Assembly: GCA_038200275.1 (NCBI GenBank) | Contig: JBBPYC010000012.1 | Span: forward strand, 1 to 64,000 | Reading direction: 5' to 3' | DNA length: 64,000 nt | Origin: JBBPYC01 sp038200275 | Lineage (GTDB): Bacteria; Pseudomonadota; Gammaproteobacteria; Burkholderiales; Burkholderiaceae_C | Part shown: positions 60,694-64,000 of the stretch, piece by piece | Numbering within the stretch: position 1 is the stretch's first letter | How the letters are laid out: each line of letters begins with the position of its first letter | Position numbers and translations under genes: made by a program | The notes under the pieces: generated by a model | The model's database searches: none | Seen by the model: the letters and a program-made list of their open reading frames with translations, nothing else | What the model was told of the DNA's origin: nothing

Positions 60694-60948
60694 CTACCAG
60701 CGCCAGAGGCCTGTGTCTTCTAGCCATGGCACGCCGGCCAGCGCAGCATCCAGCGCCTTCTGGCCGGAATCGAAGCTGCGGCTGCCGAACCGACGCAGGC
60801 ACTGCCATGCGCCGCCGTCGTCCACGTCGCGCCGGAGCAGCTCGAACCCAAACGTCCGGTCTACACGCATAAAAACGTCAATGCGATGCGCGCCGTCGGG
60901 CTCGTTGAACGGGGCGCGCACTTGGTGTTTGACGAAACGGTCAGCCAC
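60694..60948 (-). CDS. Conserved-looking hypothetical protein (84 aa)
   Basis: An 84-residue frame starting at GTG 60948, whose start codon overlaps the SLC13-type permease stop (GTGGCTGA). It reads VADRFVKHQVRAPFNEPDGA at the N-terminus and ends WLEDTGLWRW. It is rich in Arg, Asp and Phe, with no membrane segment or Cys motif. Coupling to the permease gene and normal codon bias make it likely to be real. I do not recognise a family. Confidence 0.55.
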   Translation of the reverse strand: MADRFVKHQVRAPFNEPDGAHRIDVFMRVDRTFGFELLRRDVDDGGAWQCLRRFGSRSFDSGQKALDAALAGVPWLEDTGLWRW

Positions 60949-62809
60949 CGAATCCCAGCTTGAGCCCATAGCGCTGCGCAATCAGCACCGACAGCCCGAT
61001 CCACATGATGATGAACAGCGGCGTGCCAACCCGCACGAAGTCACCGAAACGGTAGCCACCCGCGTTCATCACGAGCAGGTTGGTCTGATAGCCCATCGGC
61101 GTCAGATAGCAGAGGTTGCAGCCGAACAGCACCGCAAGCACGAAAGGCTCAGGCGGCAGGCCAAGCGCACGCGCGATCTCGATCGAGAGTGGAGTGCCGA
61201 TCGCCGCCGCCGCATTGTTGGAGACGAAGTTCGTCATCATCCCCATCATCCCCATCAGCGCCGCCAACACCCAGGCGCCGGGCCAATCGGCGACCAAGGC
61301 GACGAAGCTGCTGGCAAGGAATTGTGTGCCACCGGTGATCGTCAACGCATCGCCGAGGGCCAGGCTGGCTGCCACCAGCAGCGCGACCTTGGCCGACAGC
61401 GCGCCGCCGACGTCGTGCCACGCCAAGGTGCGCGTGGCCAGCAACACGAGCACACCGGCCAGCGCGGCCAGCGTGATCGGTACGCCCCCCACGCTTGCCG
61501 CGGCGACGACCGCAGCGAGCGTGAACAATGCGATCAGCGACTTGCCCTGTCGCGGCAGTGCGAGCTGTTCATCGAGCAGCAGGCCGTAGCCATCGCTTTG
61601 CACGGTTTGCAGGGCCGACTTCGGCCCCTGGATCAGCAGCACATCGCCAGAATGCACTTTCAAGTCTTCGAGACCCTCGCGCTGCGTCTGCGACCCGCCG
61701 CGCGCACGCTTCAAACCGATGACAAGCAGGTCATAGCGCCCAATCAGACGCTCGCGCCGCACCGTGCTGGCGACCAGCGGTGAATCGGGCGTGACGATGA
61801 GTTGCGCCGCCAGCATCGGCTCGGCCTCTTCATCGTCTCCATCGTCGCTGGTGCGCCGGCTCGAGCTCGCTTCGTCCTGCGAATGCAGCGGTGCTTGCAG
61901 GCGCGCTTCGTACTCCTTCAGGTTCTCCGCCGTGTCGCGCACGACGAGACGGTCGCCGACGCGCAGCCTGGCCGTCGGCAGAGGCACCATCACCGCGCCG
62001 TTGTCGCGCCGGATGCGGACGAGTGGCAGGTTGTTGCCGGCCTGCTGGATGACTTCGCGCAGTTCCGCGCCGTCTTCCAAAGTTCCCTCGGTAACACGCA
62101 GCTCAGCTTCGAACTCGGGTTGGGCCGTCTGCGGTTGGGTCGGCTTGAGATGGCGCAGCAGCAGCGGCGCGCCCAGCCACAGATACAACAGCGCCGGCAC
62201 CGAGGCAATCGCCACGAGCGGGAAAAAATCGAACACACCAAAGCGTGGCAGCCCAAGGCCCACGGCCAGCGACACAACAATCAGGTTCGTCGAAGTGCCG
62301 ATCGTCGTCGACATGCCGCCCATCAACACCGCATAGTTCATCGGCAGCAGCATCCGCCCTGGTGCCTGGTTGGCACGCTGCAGCGCAGCCACCAGCAGCG
62401 GGATCAGCAGCACCACCACCGGTGTGTCGTTCATGACGCCGCTGACGGCAGCCGAGCCAACCAGCACCACCAGCAGTGCCATCCGCGGCGACTTGGCCAC
62501 GAGCCACGCCAGCCGCCGCGCCGCCGGCGCCAGCGCCCCGGTCAGCACCAATGCGTGACCCAGCACCATCAGCGCAAAGATCGCCACCAACGCTGGGTGC
62601 CCGAAGCCAGCGAAGAAGCGATACGGCTCCACGTCAGGCAGTGGAAAGGCGAAGAACAGCACCGGCAACAGCATCAGGATCGCCAGGCAGACCGAGCTGA
62701 GATCCAGGCGGTCCCAGATGAAGACCGCAAAGACGATCGCAGTGAAAGCGAGCATCAGCACCGCGTGGCCAGAGAGTGGACCGATGGCGAGGGAGGTCAG
62801 TGAAAACAT
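60941..62809 (-). CDS. SLC13/DASS-type permease with TrkA_C domains
   Basis: A 622-residue inner-membrane protein: two hydrophobic halves flanking a soluble middle. The first half has VSGVMNDTPVVVLLIPLLVA and MNYAVLMGGMSTTIGTSTNL (clamshell hairpin motif). Two TrkA_C/RCK_C domains follow (about residues 205-390; RVGDRLVVRDTAENLKEYEA and HSGDVLLIQGPKSALQTV). The second half has MMTNFVSNNAAAAIGTPLSI and LCYLTPMGYQTNLLVMNAGG. SLC13-type proteins move sulfate or dicarboxylates; the RCK domains suggest ligand gating. The start is placed at MFSLTSLAIGPLSGHAVLML (62809). Confidence 0.9.
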   Translation of the reverse strand: MFSLTSLAIGPLSGHAVLMLAFTAIVFAVFIWDRLDLSSVCLAILMLLPVLFFAFPLPDVEPYRFFAGFGHPALVAIFALMVLGHALVLTGALAPAARRLAWLVAKSPRMALLVVLVGSAAVSGVMNDTPVVVLLIPLLVAALQRANQAPGRMLLPMNYAVLMGGMSTTIGTSTNLIVVSLAVGLGLPRFGVFDFFPLVAIASVPALLYLWLGAPLLLRHLKPTQPQTAQPEFEAELRVTEGTLEDGAELREVIQQAGNNLPLVRIRRDNGAVMVPLPTARLRVGDRLVVRDTAENLKEYEARLQAPLHSQDEASSSRRTSDDGDDEEAEPMLAAQLIVTPDSPLVASTVRRERLIGRYDLLVIGLKRARGGSQTQREGLEDLKVHSGDVLLIQGPKSALQTVQSDGYGLLLDEQLALPRQGKSLIALFTLAAVVAAASVGGVPITLAALAGVLVLLATRTLAWHDVGGALSAKVALLVAASLALGDALTITGGTQFLASSFVALVADWPGAWVLAALMGMMGMMTNFVSNNAAAAIGTPLSIEIARALGLPPEPFVLAVLFGCNLCYLTPMGYQTNLLVMNAGGYRFGDFVRVGTPLFIIMWIGLSVLIAQRYGLKLGFGG

Positions 62810-63023
62810 GGGGCGAGAGGCTAACCGAAGCGTCGCCCGAGCTTGTGGGCGGCCGCAGCTTGCGCGCGCTTCGAACGGCGGCAACCACACGAAGGCGCTG
62901 GCCGGACCACCAGCCAACCAGCCATGCCAACGCGGCGCCTTTGGCGTATATCCACGGCATGCACAGCGGCTTGCGGCGCTATTGAACAGCGCGATCTGCC
63001 GGACGACAACTGGGCGTACTTGC

Positions 63024-63584
63024 ATGACACATCTCCGTCACGGCGCGCCAGCAGCGGCACCTCCCGCCTGCCGGCAGCGCCGCTTCTTGGTCGCGGCGTC
63101 GTCTGTTGCAGTCGGTGCCCTCGCAGAGGGTGCGGTTTCAAGCGAGGCCGGCACCGACAGCGAAGCAACGACCTACGAGGTGCAGCACAGTGATGCGGAA
63201 TGGCGAGCGCGACTGTCCGAGGTTGAGTACCTCATCCTGCGCACGGGCAAGACCGAGCAGCTCAAGTCCAGCCCTTTGTGGAACACAACGGCCAACGGGT
63301 ACCACCGCTGCAAGGGCTGCAATCTGACGAACCCCGACGCATATTGGAAAGTCGTGCTGGACAAGGGCTGGGTGTTCTTTCGGCACGCGCAACCGAACGC
63401 GGTGATGACCGGCATCGAAGGGCCGGTGCCTGCGTACGGTGCGCCCGATGCGGAATTTGGCGCCTTCACCGAAGTGCGTTGCCGCCGCTGTGGAAGCCAT
63501 CTCGGCCACTTGCTGCAGATCGAGGAGCAACCGCTGCACTGCATCAGTGAGGCTTCGTTGAATTTTCAGCCTGAAGCAGCCTGA
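63024..63584 (+). CDS. Exported MsrB-like protein (methionine-R-sulfoxide reductase fold)
   Basis: A 186-residue protein with a twin-arginine-type leader (CRQRRFLVAASSVAVGALA) and an SelR/MsrB domain. The two zinc CxxC pairs are HRCKGCNLTNP and VRCRRCGSHLGHLL, and the catalytic Cys lies in LHCISEASLNF. The usual central CGWPSF block is replaced by KGWVFFRHAQP, and the N-terminal part differs from standard MsrB. MsrB reduces methionine-R-sulfoxide in proteins; an exported form would repair envelope proteins. The altered pocket could mean a different substrate. ATG 63024 is chosen from the leader. Confidence 0.8.
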   Translation: MTHLRHGAPAAAPPACRQRRFLVAASSVAVGALAEGAVSSEAGTDSEATTYEVQHSDAEWRARLSEVEYLILRTGKTEQLKSSPLWNTTANGYHRCKGCNLTNPDAYWKVVLDKGWVFFRHAQPNAVMTGIEGPVPAYGAPDAEFGAFTEVRCRRCGSHLGHLLQIEEQPLHCISEASLNFQPEAA

Positions 63585-63889
63585 CGGCCCTGGTCAGGCT
63601 GAGTGGTTTCGCGCGTGAGTTCACTCCGTCCATGCCCGACACCGGCGCATCCACTGCATCCGAGCCGGGGCATTGGGCAGGCCTGCCCCACGACCTCGGC
63701 AACCAACTGTGTATCGAGATAGAGCCGGTTCCCCACCACCTTGCCCCAGCGGACGCGCAGAAACCGCACGCCGTCGTTGCGAAGCATCGATCAACGGGGC
63801 AGCACCCGGGTCGACCAAGGCAATCCGCGCACATGCACATCGTGCAGTTCGAACAGGGCGTCAAAACTCAGTGCAGCGCGCCTGCTCAT
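63566..63889 (-). pseudogene. NTF2/SnoaL-like protein remnant
   Basis: Two fragments in different frames resemble the C-terminal half of an NTF2-like protein: LFELHDVHVRGLPWSTRVLP (from ATG 63889, then a stop), and RNDGVRFLRVRWGKVVGNRL followed by YLDTQLVAEVVG. The middle of the usual domain is missing and the second frame runs on into unrelated residues. The N-terminal half is not seen within the rest of the window (to 64000), which otherwise holds no gene I can support. Confidence 0.45.
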
Positions 63890-64000
63890 GCGCCGGATTC
63901 AAAACTCGGGTGCCTTGTGAAAACGCCAGGCCTTGCGAATTTTCACAAGCGCCGCACTGAAATCCCTGCGGTGGCCGGGGCTCGGCAAAATTGGGGCTTG

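Noticed and set aside
1..64000. CRISPR array, prophage or insertion sequence
   Set aside because: No regularly spaced repeats, cas genes, phage structural genes or transposases were found on either strand.

Overview
The window is GC-rich bacterial chromosome of betaproteobacterial (Burkholderiales) type. The evidence is the hrcA-nadK-recN block, the mutM / TPR lipoprotein / lolB-ispE-tRNA(Gln)-prs-rplY-pth block, an orphan Bug-type solute receptor, and many acyl-CoA and solute-uptake genes. Two families of short intergenic repeats look like ones I remember from Comamonadaceae genomes. That placement is from memory and was not searched.

Layout: (1) 1-2.6 kb is decayed accessory DNA: a hipA-like kinase pseudogene, a DUF3829 pseudogene, a possible 56-residue basic protein, and a degenerate copy of a tRNA 3' end lying 0.5 kb from the intact CAU-anticodon tRNA. 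(2) 3.0-18.6 kb is housekeeping: hrcA, nadK, recN, rapZ, mutY with a dynamin-like GTPase, mutM, a TPR lipoprotein, lolB, ispE, tRNA-Gln, prs, rplY and pth. (3) 18.6-22.7 kb holds a broken flavoprotein monooxygenase, a Bug receptor, an FAD oxidoreductase and a ferredoxin. (4) 22.9-41.0 kb is a catabolic region built around CoA thioesters: an acyl-CoA synthetase; a thiolase/acyl-CoA dehydrogenase/SDR operon divergent from a complete Liv-type ABC importer; and a minus-strand operon with a TRAP transporter, two paired acyl-CoA dehydrogenases, a crotonase, a class III CoA-transferase and a frameshifted oxidoreductase. (5) 41.2-48.5 kb holds a GFA protein, the permeases and ATPases of a peptide-type ABC importer with no receptor, a DUF1272 gene with an internal stop, a second crotonase and a GMC oxidoreductase. 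(6) 48.7-53.3 kb is a nitrate/taurine-type ABC importer divergent from a GntR regulator that overlaps an enolase-superfamily gene. (7) 53.4-64 kb holds an Na+/H+ antiporter, an orphan peptide-type receptor next to an amidase, a histidine phosphatase, a mannose-1-phosphate guanylyltransferase/isomerase, a cupin, an SLC13-type permease, an exported MsrB-like protein and a decayed NTF2-like gene.

The catabolic genes fit uptake of organic acids by three transporter types, activation by an AMP-forming ligase or a CoA-transferase, and beta-oxidation-like degradation; the substrate cannot be read from the sequence. The most unusual signal is a dispersed element of about 100 bp with two predicted hairpins. 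All six copies begin within a few bases of a stop codon and lie in the same orientation as the preceding gene. Several genes are inactivated (hipA, DUF3829, monooxygenase, zinc-type oxidoreductase, DUF1272, NTF2-like), so this genome is either losing accessory functions or carries some sequence errors. I found no CRISPR array, intact prophage, IS transposase or clearly novel multi-gene defence system.
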